Below are positions 44,891 to 56,942 of a DNA stretch of 64,000 bases, one piece after another. Under the pieces are notes generated by a model. The model was not told where the DNA came from. It searched no databases and was given only the letters and a program-made list of their open reading frames with translations. The translations under genes and the position numbers were made by a program. Source of the stretch: Pisolithus tinctorius (Eukaryota > Basidiomycota > Agaricomycetes > Boletales > Pisolithaceae). Positions within the stretch are counted from its first letter, which is position 1, and each line of letters begins with the position of its first letter. Location of the stretch: the NCBI GenBank assembly GCA_024663395.1, contig JANFAH010000003.1, forward strand, positions 2,852,001-2,916,000, in the 5' to 3' direction.

Positions 44891-47800
44891 GGTTGGGTCA
44901 CATGGGAACTCGTCGCGAGTGTCGGCCTTTCTGGAAATATCGCAGCGACCAACTGTCCGACAGACCACGATTATCATCAGAAGGGAAATCAGGTAATTTC
45001 CCTCACCTCGTCAAGGATGGTATAGGAGATGTGTTGGTTCAGTCGACGGTTCTGCAACACGGCAAATATCCGCCGTGCTCCTCTTCGGGCATTTGACCGA
45101 CCAATCATGTTAGCTGCGAGGTCTGTGCCAGCAATGTCAGGTGGAAAGACAGAAGGAATTGAGGATTGCCTTACCGGGGACTAGGGCTGATAATTTGCGG
45201 TTAGCTTCGTTTCTGCTACGGAGTTTCTCCTCGGGCGTACGTGCTTGCGGTGGTGTTCTCATTTCCCCCCCTGGCCACAACGTGTCTCGCAACACGCCAA
45301 GGGCGCGGGCTAGTTGGCTCTCGTCATATAGAGAGCTAAGGCTCTGGCGCATCTTCCTATAAAACCGTCAGTATTTCTCAAGGTATGAGCCAGGTCGTCT
45401 GACCTCTCAATGGTGTCGCCCAGAACCTGCTGAAGAATTATGACAATAGCTTGGCGGCGAAGCCAGTTATTCTTCTTGTCAAGCTCGAAGACGGCAAGAA
45501 CTAAATCGCAGATGGGGGCGGAGAAACTAGACGAGCTCGTCTCGCCATCTAGCGGCTTCAAATCCCCTGACATTTGCATCAGTGAATCCCAAGGTGTTAC
45601 TTTGCCTAACGCCTTCAGAGCCTGCGCAACTAGTTCTTCGTCGTTGACTGCGGAACCTGCTATCCCCACTAGGCTGGCTGCTTGGCGTGTGAGACGTTGA
45701 ATCATCACATCCAGCATTGACGGGCCAAAGAACATGTCGTCGATGCTCTCCGTGACCGAGCGGTACATGGTCCGAACAAGGTGCCGGCCGTAGGAACTGG
45801 AACCTTTAGGCTCTTCATCTTTCACTTCTGACGCTATGAAAGGCGAAACTCTAGACAAAAATGCCCGCAATTCCTTACTCTCGCATACAGCGGGGATAGC
45901 GATCAAGTTCTAGTGAATGGTCAATTACATCCGAAGCTGAACGATGGTGACCTCGTTACCTGCATATACTTTTCCAACGCTTGGCGTCGAGTGTCGACAA
46001 AACTGCCGGTTAAGGATGTGACTAGCCGTTTACCTGGGAAGTCAAGCGCACGAACGAGAGCATAATTCTCGCGAAGTTGGTTGTGCATACGTAAGAATTC
46101 GTTATACCGACGAGCGACAACCCAGCCGGAAGCAAGAGTACTATCGGGTGCAAGCTGTTGCACCTCAACAAGATACCGCACAACAGACTTTCCCTCTTCT
46201 TCGCCCACCGTCGAGTTCACTATAGATACTTTCGTGCTTTCGGGAACGAGCCGATTGGCGGTCTCTTGTTGTTCATACTGAGACTTCTGGAACTGCAGCT
46301 GTCTAATCTCTCTGGTCATCGAAGATTTCGCCTTGCGAAGGAGCCGAAGCTCTTGTGTGTCACCAGTCAATTCTGCCTTCTTGATCAGAATGTCCAACAT
46401 AGTGGCGTGGGCTTCCAATTCCTTGAGCTTGTTTTCCAAGCGACCGATCTCATACGACAGCTGGAGGTCCCCAGGACCGGCAAGTTGAAACGACTCTTTG
46501 ACAGTGTCAGCACTGCTTCTAGTGCCGTCTTCTTCGTCGTCTTCTGCGTTGGTATATTCATCGTCCTCTGTCACGCCGTGAGTTGTTCCGGGACCTTGAA
46601 CGGTTGAAGAAAGATTATCGTCATTGCTGTGTAGGTGGCGGAGCTGCTCGTCCGTAGCAATGATGTCTGTTAGAGCAGCTTGGATAGCTTGCATCCGCTC
46701 CGCCTCATCAGCATCGCGCACTTTGTCAATGGGATCGTCGAATAGTGGTGCTCGCGCAGTTTCCGCGTCAGTCACTGGCGACATAAGGACGTCGATATTA
46801 CTGCGTGACGCTACCGCTGACGGGCCTTTTACATATCCGGAGCCAACCGATCGGCCTCCTAAAACGAGGTGAGGGTCGGAGAATACGAGGCTAGGCGACG
46901 ATTCTGAGCGAGCGATTCGTTTAGCAGGCAGTATATTCAACTTGGGAGTGGTGGCGGGCGGTGGTGCTATCGATCGTGATTGCGGAGCAGCCATCCTGGC
47001 ATTATCAGACGAAGAGTCTTCGAGCACTCGAAACCAGAATTCAGATTTTTGGAAATCCTCGAAGTCTTGTTCCATGCCTTGTTCGACTTCTCTTTGAGCC
47101 AACATGACGCTTCGGCGAACCTTCTTATTTTCAAGGCCGCTTGGAGTCACCTCGTTTGACGCGTATTGGCGAATGGTATCGACGTGCTTCTTGGAAATTG
47201 ATGATAGACAAGGATGGGGAGGGGTTATGGAGAAGTATAGATCGTTAATCATGGAGACGTCCTCCCTGAGAGTGGTCGAAGCGGAGGGATCCTGAATGGG
47301 ATCATCCTCATCCTCGGAGCTCGAGTCAACTGCTTCCAGCGGATTTTTGAAACTTTCCACAGTAAGCCAGAACTGAACCAGTAAAGAACGGTGTCGCCGA
47401 TCCATGAACTCCATGAAGTAGGACAGAGATGTTGGATTGCTGAGGACATCTCGGAAAGATACCCGGGATCTCGTACTTGTTTCCGACATGTTGGTGACCT
47501 TACCATAGCTATCAGTAATGACGAGAGGAAGATGATTGGATTAAGCTCACCGGATCCTCCCCTCCTCCGAGGATGGCAATACGCTGTTCAACTGTCCGCT
47601 TTGCAGTATACAGCCTATCTAGAAACGCCACGACGTCTTCTGTCCTTTCGCCATCAATCCAATCGTCCTTTTCATGGTTAGCTGACACGACGTGAGACTT
47701 TTGTTGACGGAGAAATAACCACTTGAACATGCCTAATAGCAGTCTTGTCCTGCGGATCTCAACCATGATATCATTCTTAAGGCGTCGTGCATCGAGTAGC

Positions 47801-49001
47801 GAGGAACAACGATTGATACTTCGTAGAAAGGATTGAAATTTCCGGTTGTCCGTGCGGACAGTGATTGTATCCCCTCCAGAGGTAAGTTTTGACGGGGTGG
47901 ATCGGTGTCGCCGCGATGATTGGGCCTCCAAGACGTTTCTCACTTTCGATACCAGCTTCCTGAGGGAAGGCGTCTGTGAGGGGGTTCACGACTCATGCGG
48001 TCTATGACTTACTGTTGATGTATTGCAGCACCTGCCTAGATAACAAGTGAAGTGGATTGAGGATGCCAAGAAGGGAAATCACGTACGACCTGGTCTATAG
48101 TGCAATTCCAGAAGTCCGGGTCCGCAATCATATCCATTAGGGGGTAGAGTACAGTGCACGCCACAATCTCCCGCACGATAATCCTTAATACGTTGCTTTG
48201 AGCGTCCTGTTCAGGAAGAATCTGTGGGAGGATCCGGTCTACAATGCGCCTGAGGTGCTGTTCTTCGTTTTGTTTCGTGAATGTGGAGGAGAGATTGTCT
48301 ACGGCAGGGTGCAATCTGGCGTCCTTACTAGCATACTTGCTAGCCAGTAGCATATCCAACTCCTCCGATTGAGTAAGACGACGCTCGAGTCCCGCACCAC
48401 GGAGCACAACCTCTGACAGGCGAAATTGCTCGATATGAGTAGTGACCTTGGGTAATATGCGCTTCACAATGAGAGACGGGAAGTCAACTGCACACACACG
48501 CTGCAAAAGCTGATCCACCGACGAGTGTAGTGTGGTAGAGACTGCGGTAGGAAAGGCGGGGGATGAAGATATATCTTCGTACCAAGAAAGCACGAAGTCG
48601 CGAACAACAAAGGTAATGACCTCGTTCAATGAGGTGGAAACCGTGGGCATGTTTGGCAACAGAGGGGACGGTGATTGGGATGGCCTATGGGACCACTGTG
48701 AACGAATGAGGACTGCTTGCCATGCTGCCGGAGTAGAAAACGCTAGTGGGCGGGCAGCATGCAACAGGGGGCTGGCGCGGTTCACTTCCTTCGCGTCTAA
48801 GCTGTAACCGAGGGAGATGCTAGCGAGAAGACACAAAATTGCGACTAGAACGATGAAAATCGGGGCGAGGACGACAAGAACGACTGGCGACGAAGCCACG
48901 CGAGCTATGACTGGCAAAGATATCGCGAAGAGGCCAACAAAGAGCACCGTTCTAGTGTTGATGGCAGGAGGCCCGTCGTAGAGGACGGACAAGCGATTCA
49001 T
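44887..49001 (-). CDS. PXA-RGS-PX-nexin protein, Mdm1/SNX13/SNX25 type
   Basis: Membrane-contact-site sorting nexin. The N-terminal exon (49001-about 48090) has two hydrophobic stretches around VGLFAISLPVIARVASSPVV and FIVLVAILCLLASISLGYS, then a PXA domain from HSSVDQLLQRVCAVDFPSLI to MDMIADPDFWNCTID. After a linker helix comes the RGS-like fold VSFRDVLSNPTSLSYFMEFM, the PX domain (SIVNSTVGEEEGKSVVRYLV, ASGWVVARRYNEFLRMHNQL, FPGKRL) and the nexin C domain (RRQAIVIILQQVLGDTIER). The end is RRIFAVLQNRRLNQHISYTI, LDE across a last intron to LVAAIFPERPTL and TSSHVTQP; TAA 44889-44887. In yeast Mdm1 tethers ER to vacuole. The domain order is complete. Confidence 0.88.
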
Positions 49002-49328
49002 TGCGTCGGATGCGCGGACAACTCTGGAAAGCTAACAACATGAGACGCGAGGGACCGGACAAGCTAAATCAAGCAAGGCCTCGGGGTCCAGTGTCAAACG
49101 TTGCGCACGGACTCCGGGAACAATCCAAAAGCTTTCGGGTTATGTAGCTGAAGATAATCTAGCCCCTACTCGAGGTCCTCCCAGTAATAAATAGCTGCAT
49201 TTCATGATAAAACACGCGCAGGACACAACCTTTACGTAATCCAGTAGACGCCCTTCGGAAACCGAGTAATGGTCAGAATATAACCTGGTGCAAGTCTCTC
49301 GGCTTGCGATACCCTCATCCTAATAGGC

Positions 49329-50789
49329 ATGGCCAGCACGCAAGGTCGTCCGCTGACTACCGCAGAAAGCTTTCTGTGTGGTGGTCTTGCAGCATGTATC
49401 GCTGTAAGCCCATGTTACTTTTACATGAGGGTAGCTAAATCCCGCCAGGTAACTGTTTCCAATCCTGCCGAAGTCGCAAAAACACGCATGCAGCTTCAAG
49501 GTGAACTGGCAAAAGGCGGCGGTGAAAGGGTCTACAAACATGCGCTCGACGTCCTCTCCAAGACTTGGAGAAATGAGGGAATTCGCGGGCTTCAGAGAGG
49601 TCTTGGACCAGCTGTATGTAGTATATCTTTCCCCGAGAGCTCTACGTTTTTGACCCTTTTTGTTAGTACGTTTACCAGGCATAGTCAATTTTTCCCGAAT
49701 GAGCGAGACACGGGGCTAAACGATTTGCTAGATGCTACTGAACGGCTCTCGGCTTGGTAGGTCCACTTTCTAATATGGGATTACCAATTTGCGGGGCGCT
49801 GACACTCCACCAGGACTTTATGAGCCGTTCCGGCGAACCATTAATCGTATCATTGGCAGGCCGGTGACGGATCAAATACCCTTGACATCTGTAACTGCTG
49901 GTGCTGTCAGCGGTGCACTGGGAGGTTCGTCGCATTCATGTTTCAGTGCACATTTTTAACAGTGATGCAGCTGCTCTTGGAAATCCCTTATTCCTCATCA
50001 AAGCTAGGATGCAAGTAGGTTACTCACTGCACGCTGCGACCAAACTACAAACAGTCATCCCAGGCTTATTCCCCCGCACTGCCAGTTGGTACACAGCACT
50101 TCTACAAAAATTCTTTCGACGCCCTGTCAACAATATGGAAGTCTGAGAAAATTCGCGGTCTCTACCGTGGCGTAGACGCTGCTATCCTCCGTACTGCAAT
50201 GGGTTCCTCTGTTCAACTGCCGACGTATAACTGGACAAAGAACCAACTTATTACACGCGGCATTCTGCCTGCAAATAGCGTGTGGACATATCTGGCAAGC
50301 AGTTCCGTCTCCGGCGTTTGTGTGGTATGGGTTTGTTATATTGTAATGTCATTCCATCGCATCTTATTCGTGCTGCAGTGTCTCGTGATGCAGCCTGCTG
50401 ATACAGTAATTAACCTGTTATTTACATTGTGCTCTTGTTGACAAGTTTTAGGCCCTCACAAGAATGTATAATCAGCCTACCGTGATGGGCCCTGACGGTA
50501 AGCGTCGAGGGAGCCTGTACAAGAGCCCTATCGACTGTCTCTGGAAAACCTTCAAGGTAGAGGGAGTGTATGGGTGGTACAAAGGTCTGATTGACTAATC
50601 TGCCACAGAATGTTACGCTGACGCAAGCGTATCAGGTTCAACCGCACATTTCCTACGTATTGCCCCACATACGTGTGTAGACTTTTTTATCGCGTTGTAT
50701 CTGGCTCTCAACCACCTTGTCGCAGCATCATCACCCTAACTGCAAATGACATCATTCTAACTGCATACGGGAGACTCGCCTCGAGTTGA
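49329..50789 (+). CDS. OAC1: Mitochondrial oxaloacetate carrier
   Basis: Six-helix inner-membrane carrier for oxaloacetate, sulfate and related anions. Exon 1 is MASTQGRPLTTAESFLCGGL. Then come VTVSNPAEVAKTRMQLQGEL, GIRGLQRGLGPA, the 12-nt exon YVYQ (49667-49678), MLLNGSRLGLYEPFRRTINR, LGAALGNPLFLIKARMQAYS, KIRGLYRGVDAAILRTAMGS, CLVMQPADTALTRMYNQPTV and GVYGWYKGSTAHFLRIAPHT, ending LTAYGRLASS with TGA 50787-50789. The three carrier signatures PAEVAKTR, PLFLIKAR and PADTALTR distinguish Oac1-type carriers. About nine introns. The microexon is followed by a GC donor (CAG|GCATAG). Convergent with BRCA2, 154 bases between stops. Confidence 0.92.
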
Positions 50790-50943
50790 CCGCATCTTAC
50801 ATGGTTGAATCTCATTATCTGGTATTTAGCTGATACTACGATGTAGACGTAGAACTGGTTCCAGAGGGGACCCAGCTCCGAACCTCGACATTACTACACT
50901 GGTATGTTACTAGATTATTGCATAGAGAAGAGGTACATGTCGA

Positions 50944-53900
50944 TCACCCCGATGAAGTATTTGGTATTAGTGTCCATCTGGAGTTTCTTTTCGTTGTCAG
51001 GTAGACCACTGAACCGGGGGATCTGTCCATCCATGCTGACGGCTGTGTGGGTATTAAATTCGTAACCTATGTATACGGGGGGTCAATGATACTGGCATTG
51101 CGTGCGGGATCAGACATACCAGGTATCGCTGACCCGTTTCAAACCCCTTCAACGATTCCTCGCCCGTTGTTAGACTAACCGCATCCCACACGGTTATTTG
51201 GGCTGTCCGATTTTGGGGACGCCGTAATGTGCGCGCGTCTTTCACGGCAACGACACAAAAATCCTTCACGTCTCGCGCAGGGCAGAGAGCCTGTGGGCGT
51301 GTCAAAGTCAGCTTAGGTACTCCAAGGCAAAGATATTCATACTTCGAGCTCTCGCTCAATCTCCCTCTCTGCGTCCTCTCGCTCTTGAACGGCCCTATTT
51401 TGAATATGTCGCGCAAGCCAGCCTGCATCCTGAGGGCTAATCGAGGATAGTATTTTCTTGGCCATCGTTGGGTCCTCCTTCAGTGCATCATATAGGTCAT
51501 GAAAGTTGTCCGGGGGCTCTAAGGAATTAATCGATAACCTAGCGGCTGAAAACTAGCACACAAGTCACCTCCGTGCTTTGGAAATGCTGACCGCGCCCGC
51601 TCCTCAAGGCGTTCCGCGTAACCATGCATCGTGGACCATCGTTCGTCATATACGGCCCACAACTTTGCAGCTTCTGATTCTCGCCTCCTCTGCCACAAAT
51701 CAGTTGATGGTGCAAGAATAGTACTGATTTCCCTACCTGCCACTGTGATTGCAGTTTTGTCTCCTCCGTCTCGTCACGAGGTCCGTCCCGTGTTTTTCGA
51801 CCGTGCTCGTCCTCGACGAACTCGATATATGCGACTGGATAAACCTGCAGCACGATCAACGCGTGTCCGCTGGAAGTAGGCTTTCATACCTTGATAATCT
51901 CAACAACCATCGCGGCGACATTCCCGCCATCGGGCGTCAAGCTATTCAGCGTCGCTATGAAGGGTGTTCTCTGGAAACCAAGCTTCGCGTGCCACGGAGC
52001 CATATGAGACGAATTACCGATGATGACAAGGACAGTCGAATCGTAGGCTTCGAGAATCTCTGCTCCTTCTTTGCGTTGTGAAGAGAGCTGCGGACGATAT
52101 GCAAGGATGCCCGCTCAACATGTGTAATGGCAGCTCACCTTCGCACCAGCAACAGCGATCTTCCTCCCAATCCTTATAAATCCCTTGCGCGTGGCTCTGG
52201 CCAGAGGCTCGTCCACGTGAGCCCGAAGCTTGTACCAACCGTCCGTAACTTCCAGTTCGGGACGCGACACGACAGACCGCCCATTCTCGTCAACCTCACC
52301 GTTAGGCCAGCTGATATTCGAAATGCAAAGAACCATTGGAGACTCCGCTGATGCATCCCTGGTCACGATCAAGCGCAGCGGTGGGCGCGAAGAACCATTC
52401 AAGTCTCGCTCGTACCTTGGGTGTTTGTGAACGTTGGACCAAGGACGTTCCGAATTTGAGCTTACCGATAGAGTAACTGGCGTATCACCTCAGACCAGCA
52501 CCAGCGCCTCCGAGCTGGGTCCAGTTCACTCCTTGGATCAAGGGCGACCATACCGGCTAATTTCCAAAGCACGAGTGACCAATGGTTTTCGACCCATGCT
52601 TTTGTCGCAAGAGAGCACCCTTTTGCGTGAAGCTCTTCTAAAGCGGCGGCGTGACCCAACGGTGTGCTACAATTTCTGCCTGATGACGATGTCTCAGCCC
52701 GAAATGAATAGGAAAGAGCGGTACGAGGGTTGATTTCCTTTAGCTCCTTGACGTCTCTTAGATCAGAGTATGAGCTGAGTCTCTCGAGAAAGTTCGGCAA
52801 TAGACGCACATGCCAAAACCTTGGAGCTCCTCTGCCCGGTAGGATTGCGGTCTGAGCGTTGAGGAGGCAAGTAACATCCTTCCAGCAATTGCAGCTGCTA
52901 GGATCGCTCAGACGCTGGAATGTGTTGAGTATCACTCTACCTACGTGCATTAAGAGCATTTTTTGTCACTGGCCTATTGTCACTTTCCTTACGCGTGGTC
53001 AAGGCGGGATATATCGGACTAGAAATGGTGCCGGAGCGGAGAGCGGTTGAAGTCTTCGAGGGTGTGAAGTCCCACGAGGCAGGACCTTTGCCATTCTTGA
53101 AAGGGGTGACAAACCTTGATTTAGGTGCTGATCTTCCGCTGCCTATTGTAAAGCCTAACGAGCGCTGAAAAGGTTGTACCCTTGATGTAGATGCCGGAAG
53201 TTGAGGAGATGGCGGTGCGAATGACGGGCCAGCACCGCTGACTGGGGTGCTAATGTTGGCAATCGTGGATCGTTGTAGGGGAGAGTTGATTGTAGTAGCG
53301 ACTAAAGGAGGTTTAAATGGTTTCGAGTGCTTGGTGCCTGCGAACTGAAACGAGCCTGGTACCATATCGTGCGCAGTCGGCACAGGGGTTTCAGGCATGT
53401 GAGATAAAGATGCCTTCGGTGCTGGAGTGCAGGTGGCCATCCGGGAAGACACCACTGACGAGACCAGTTCCCCCGAGTCATGCTGCTGGGTTGCGGAGAT
53501 TGTAGCCCCTTCTTCTTCTTCTTCTTGCCACAGTTTCATCTTCTGCTTCGCTTTGAGGAAGGCAGAGGCAGAAGGGATAAGGAAACCCTCGGAAACACCA
53601 GTGACAGGAGCTCCGCCGGAGTGTTGTTCACGGCCTTGAAGTGCAGTCGTCGCAACTTTGAAACCCGAAAATGGAGTGGTTTTACTGGATTCAAACCACG
53701 ATAAGTAGTCGATGTCTTGGGGCGTATGGCTGGAGGAGTCCTCTGGACCATCAACGTGAGTGGTCGGCAAGCTTGTTGCACTCAGTGCAGACGCTTTAAG
53801 AAATAGAGAGGCGACGGGTACTTTATGCGGAATGTCAGTATTGTCTGCCAAATCAACTCCCACTCTAGACGAGAATGGATCGTCTTCGTCGTCGGATGTC

Positions 53901-54085
53901 GAAAGCGAAGTAATAGCGTTGTGTGTGTGACGAGTCTGAGGAAGCTTGAGTGTTTCTGGCATGGTTCCGCAGAACGCAGTTAGATTAGGTTGAGAGAGAA
54001 GTGCATTTGCAGCGTCAAAAGCGCTGATGTCGTCCTGGCTGAGACCCTCCACCTGATCGTCATAAGTCGGGGATGAAAGCCGCAT
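50944..54085 (-). CDS. BRH2: BRCA2/Brh2 homologous-recombination mediator
   Basis: Loads Rad51 onto single-stranded DNA. The first exon (54085-about 52937) is mainly disordered and holds BRC-like FxxA elements: FSGFKVATTALQG, GSFQFAGTKHSKPFKPP and FTIGSGRSAPKSRFVTPFKN. Downstream exons carry the BRCA2 helical domain (RALSYSFRAE, LHAKGCSLATKAWVENHWSL, VLWKLAGMVALDP, WCWSEVIRQLLYR), OB1 (RPPLRLIVTRDASAESPMVL, ELEVTDGWYKLRAHVDEPLA, RIGRKIAVAGAKV), a region like the tower or OB2 (STILAPSTDLWQRRRESEAA) and OB3 (YLCLGVPKLTLT), ending NLIPTQPSAWMDRSPGS and VVYLTTKRNSRWTLI; TGA 50946-50944. At about 900 residues it is compact like the Ustilago protein. About eight introns. No DSS1 gene is in view. 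Confidence 0.9.
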
Positions 54086-54633
54086 TCTCTTTGGAGAGGG
54101 CGATAGGGAAGCTAAGCAGGGGCTCTGTCAGAGCGATCCCACTTCACATACATACTCGACGTGTACTTGTACCTTGTCTAGTCCTGGTCTTCATGACTCG
54201 GGGTCGTCGTCGTCGTCGACGCGCAGGACACTCATCAACGCGACGCGCCTGTGATCACGTGACAGTAGTGAAATGGGATACCGGGAAGAGGCCCTGGTGG
54301 GAGTTATGTACAAATTATCATTTATAGTACGGGTATGTATCACTGGAGATTGGGATGGGCATCAGCGGGGACGACTTGGGTGTTCAGAAAGTACATAGTT
54401 GGAATTGTAGACGATGAACGACCTATCGTCGGTCGACAGCCATCCACTTGGAATAAATACTCACCTACTTTCATCATCGTCGCTGCACCTGACGCAGTGC
54501 ACCCGAACACCTCCGCTTGTTTTTCCCCCAACGTTCTCCGAAAAACATTCATCTACTCAACTTTTGTGTTCCCTGCATCCCCCGCCGTCGACGTAGGTCC
54601 AGCGCCGCCATCACAACAGAGGTGACTGCACCC

Positions 54634-56764
54634 ATGAACGGCACCACCAGCAGTAACATCGCCCAACAGCCGCAGGCAGCAGCGCGTACACCCAAACTAA
54701 CCCCCCCTCCTCCCGCAGTCTCCCCTCCGGCTCCTCCAAACCACACCCCGTCAACCAATACCAACAAGTCAGCCGTCCCATCCACCACCTCCGTCAATGG
54801 AAGCCATCCTAACACCCAGAAACCCAAGAAGAAAAGTGATGCGCCCCTGGATCCTGCTGTCATGTACGAAAGTCTCAAGAACAGGATCGCTGCATTGGAG
54901 GAAGAGGAAGTCCTGGAGGAGGAAGAAGAGCGCGGGTTCGGTACGTCGGTGCAACCCGCTCCCTTCACCATGTTTTCACCGTCATCCAGCCGAGGAAGCC
55001 TTGAAGTCCGTCAAAGGTTTGGGAGAGAACGCCATCCATGCCAAGTACATCGAACTAGTATGTCCTTCGTGACACACTGAAAACCTTTACACATACCTAT
55101 GTCCCCCCACAGTTTGCGGAACTCAAAAGGTTGGAACGAGACCATGCTAGAGAGAAGCAGAAGCTTGTCAAGGATAAAGACGCAGGTCGGTTCCACATGT
55201 AAAACTCATGGACCCAAGTGCAGTGGCCTTAATTATGACACGGTGACAGCCAAAGGTCAGCTAACCAAGGCGAACCAGACCAAGGCCAAGATGGAGAACC
55301 TCGCCCGCGAGTTACAAAAGGTACCGTCCCCCTATCTTTCCCAGTTCTGCAGCTCAGTTCTCCATACAGGATAACAAAAGGCTCCGGGTCCGTTTCCTAG
55401 TCCAGCACAGACCTCAGGTACTCTAACCAACATCTAGGAGGACAGTAAACGCTTGGCACAATGCGTAGAAGAAGCACAAGAAGAGGTATAACAACTCTTC
55501 ATCCATATATGTCACGACTTATCCAATACCAGATACTCCAAATGAAAAATGACATGGCTAAACGGATGGACAGGGCAAGGATGCAAGACATCAAATACCG
55601 CGAAATGCCGGACATCGTCGTCAAAGTCGTTTGTCGGTATCGTGCTGAACTCTTCTTCAAGATCTCGCGCAAGACAAAGTTCTCTCGACTGTTCAATGCT
55701 TGGACGGACAGGATGGCAGGTACGGTGGGGAAAAAAGCAGATGGGAAATTGCTTGCAGGCCCACATGGTACCTTCAATGGCTCCGCGAAGAACGATGCTG
55801 CGAGCACCCATACAATAAATTCATCGAGCTCCACGTCTATGCAGTTCATCTTCTCTCATAATGGTCGCACACTCTACCCTGATCAAACTCCAGAGGAACA
55901 GGGGGTGGAGGATAATGACGAAATCCTAGCTGTCGAGTTAATGGACCTTACGGAGGGTCCAGGCCTCGACGAGTGGGTAAGTAATTCAGGTATGTGGCGT
56001 GGGTAGTTGTAACGGCAACTTCAGGATGAATTAGCGGAGCCTCGACGTCAGACACTCAAAAAGAACTGGACAGACGACCCTGCAGAGTATGCTTTATGTT
56101 GAAATGCTTGCATCTGGCCCCTTACAGTGACTTATCAGAGCTAGACGCTCCCTAGAGGAGATATTCGACGGAGTGTACGTCGTTCCTGAGCATTCGTACA
56201 TGCAAGAGATTGACTACGCCGTTGTAGTGTACGGGAACGTCTGAAAGAAGTTCTTAGACAATACGAGCTTCGCGAACGACATTTCGAGTGTGTCATCCGT
56301 TCCAAGGAGTTGGAGGTGCTGCTTTCTCGAGCTCGAGCCGCTGAACAAAAGCAGCTTGCGGATGGCGAGAGAGCCCGAACGAACAAGGTGGATGAAGAGG
56401 TGGGTCACTCTTCCCTAGTTAATGACCGCCTCTTGCATAACCTTACCCTTTATCCATTCCGTCCAAAATCCGACCTGCGGTTTTAATTTGCAGAATCGGC
56501 GACTTCGAAAAGAGCTGGAAGAAGCACAAAATGGGCAGGAGATGCTTATCAACAAGCTCATTAGCTGCTGTAAAGAGGTCAGCATCGAGTTGCCCGTGTT
56601 CTCTCGTATATCTTCATCTCATCTTCCCAAGATGTCGGAGCTTTGCTGACACCCCCGTTTCATTCTGGCAGCCCAGCGCTGAACGCACACAACGGCTATT
56701 TTCGTCGCTGCGAGAAGAACTCGAGAAGCGGACTGCAAGAGGAAATGAAACTAGCGTAGGCTGA
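54634..56764 (+). CDS. Taxilin family protein, interrupted by a SUMO/ubiquitin-like segment
   Basis: Taxilins are coiled-coil proteins that bind syntaxins and nascent polypeptide complexes. Start MNGTTSSNIAQQPQAAARTP, Pro-rich lead, then VMYESLKNRIAALEEEEVLE, ALKSVKGLGENAIHAKYIEL, FAELKRLERDHAREKQKLVK, QTKAKMENLARELQK, an 18-nt exon DNKRLR, and EDSKRLAQCVEEAQEE. The taxilin pattern resumes at VRERLKEVLRQYELRERHFE, then VIRSKELEVLLSRARAAEQK, NRRLRKELEEAQNGQEMLIN, KLISCCKEPSAERTQRLF and SSLREELEKR, ending TGA 56762-56764. Between these lies 55533-56086, a SUMO-like segment (separate entry). Introns 55486-55532, 56087-56138 and 56175-56227 allow one continuous frame through all of it. The alternative is a separate gene nested in a taxilin intron, with part of the taxilin coiled coil missing or unseen. 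Confidence 0.78.
55510..56102 (+). other. SUMO/ubiquitin-like (Rad60-SLD type) segment lying inside taxilin
   Basis: Plus-strand segment, in frame from ATG at 55510 (MSRLIQYQILQMKNDMAKRM) but also reachable from taxilin through the acceptor at 55532. The core is MPDIVVKVVCRYRAELFFKI, then SRKTKFSRLFNAWTDRM, an Asn/Ser-rich insert, MQFIFSHNGRTLYPDQTPEE and QGVEDNDEILAVELMDLTEG. This is the beta-grasp pattern of SUMO and Rad60 SLD domains: FFKI.R.T.F..L..A, F.F.G..L....TP...G.ED.D.I.V. After intron 55977-56024 comes DELAEPRRQTLKKNWTDDPA. If read alone it stops at TGA 56100-56102. There is no di-glycine end, so it is a SUMO-like domain and not a conjugated modifier. Confidence 0.7.
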
Positions 56765-56942
56765 GATCTGTGTCCCGTATGCCTCCGTCATCGAAAATCC
56801 AATTCTCTCCGTAGGCATTTTAAGGATAAGTCGTACAATGGACTGAATGCACGTGTAACGACCGAGCTGCAGTCTGATACACACGTGAGTAGGAAATAGC
56901 CCGTTCAGAACCAGAATTCGGGAACCACTATAATGCACATCG

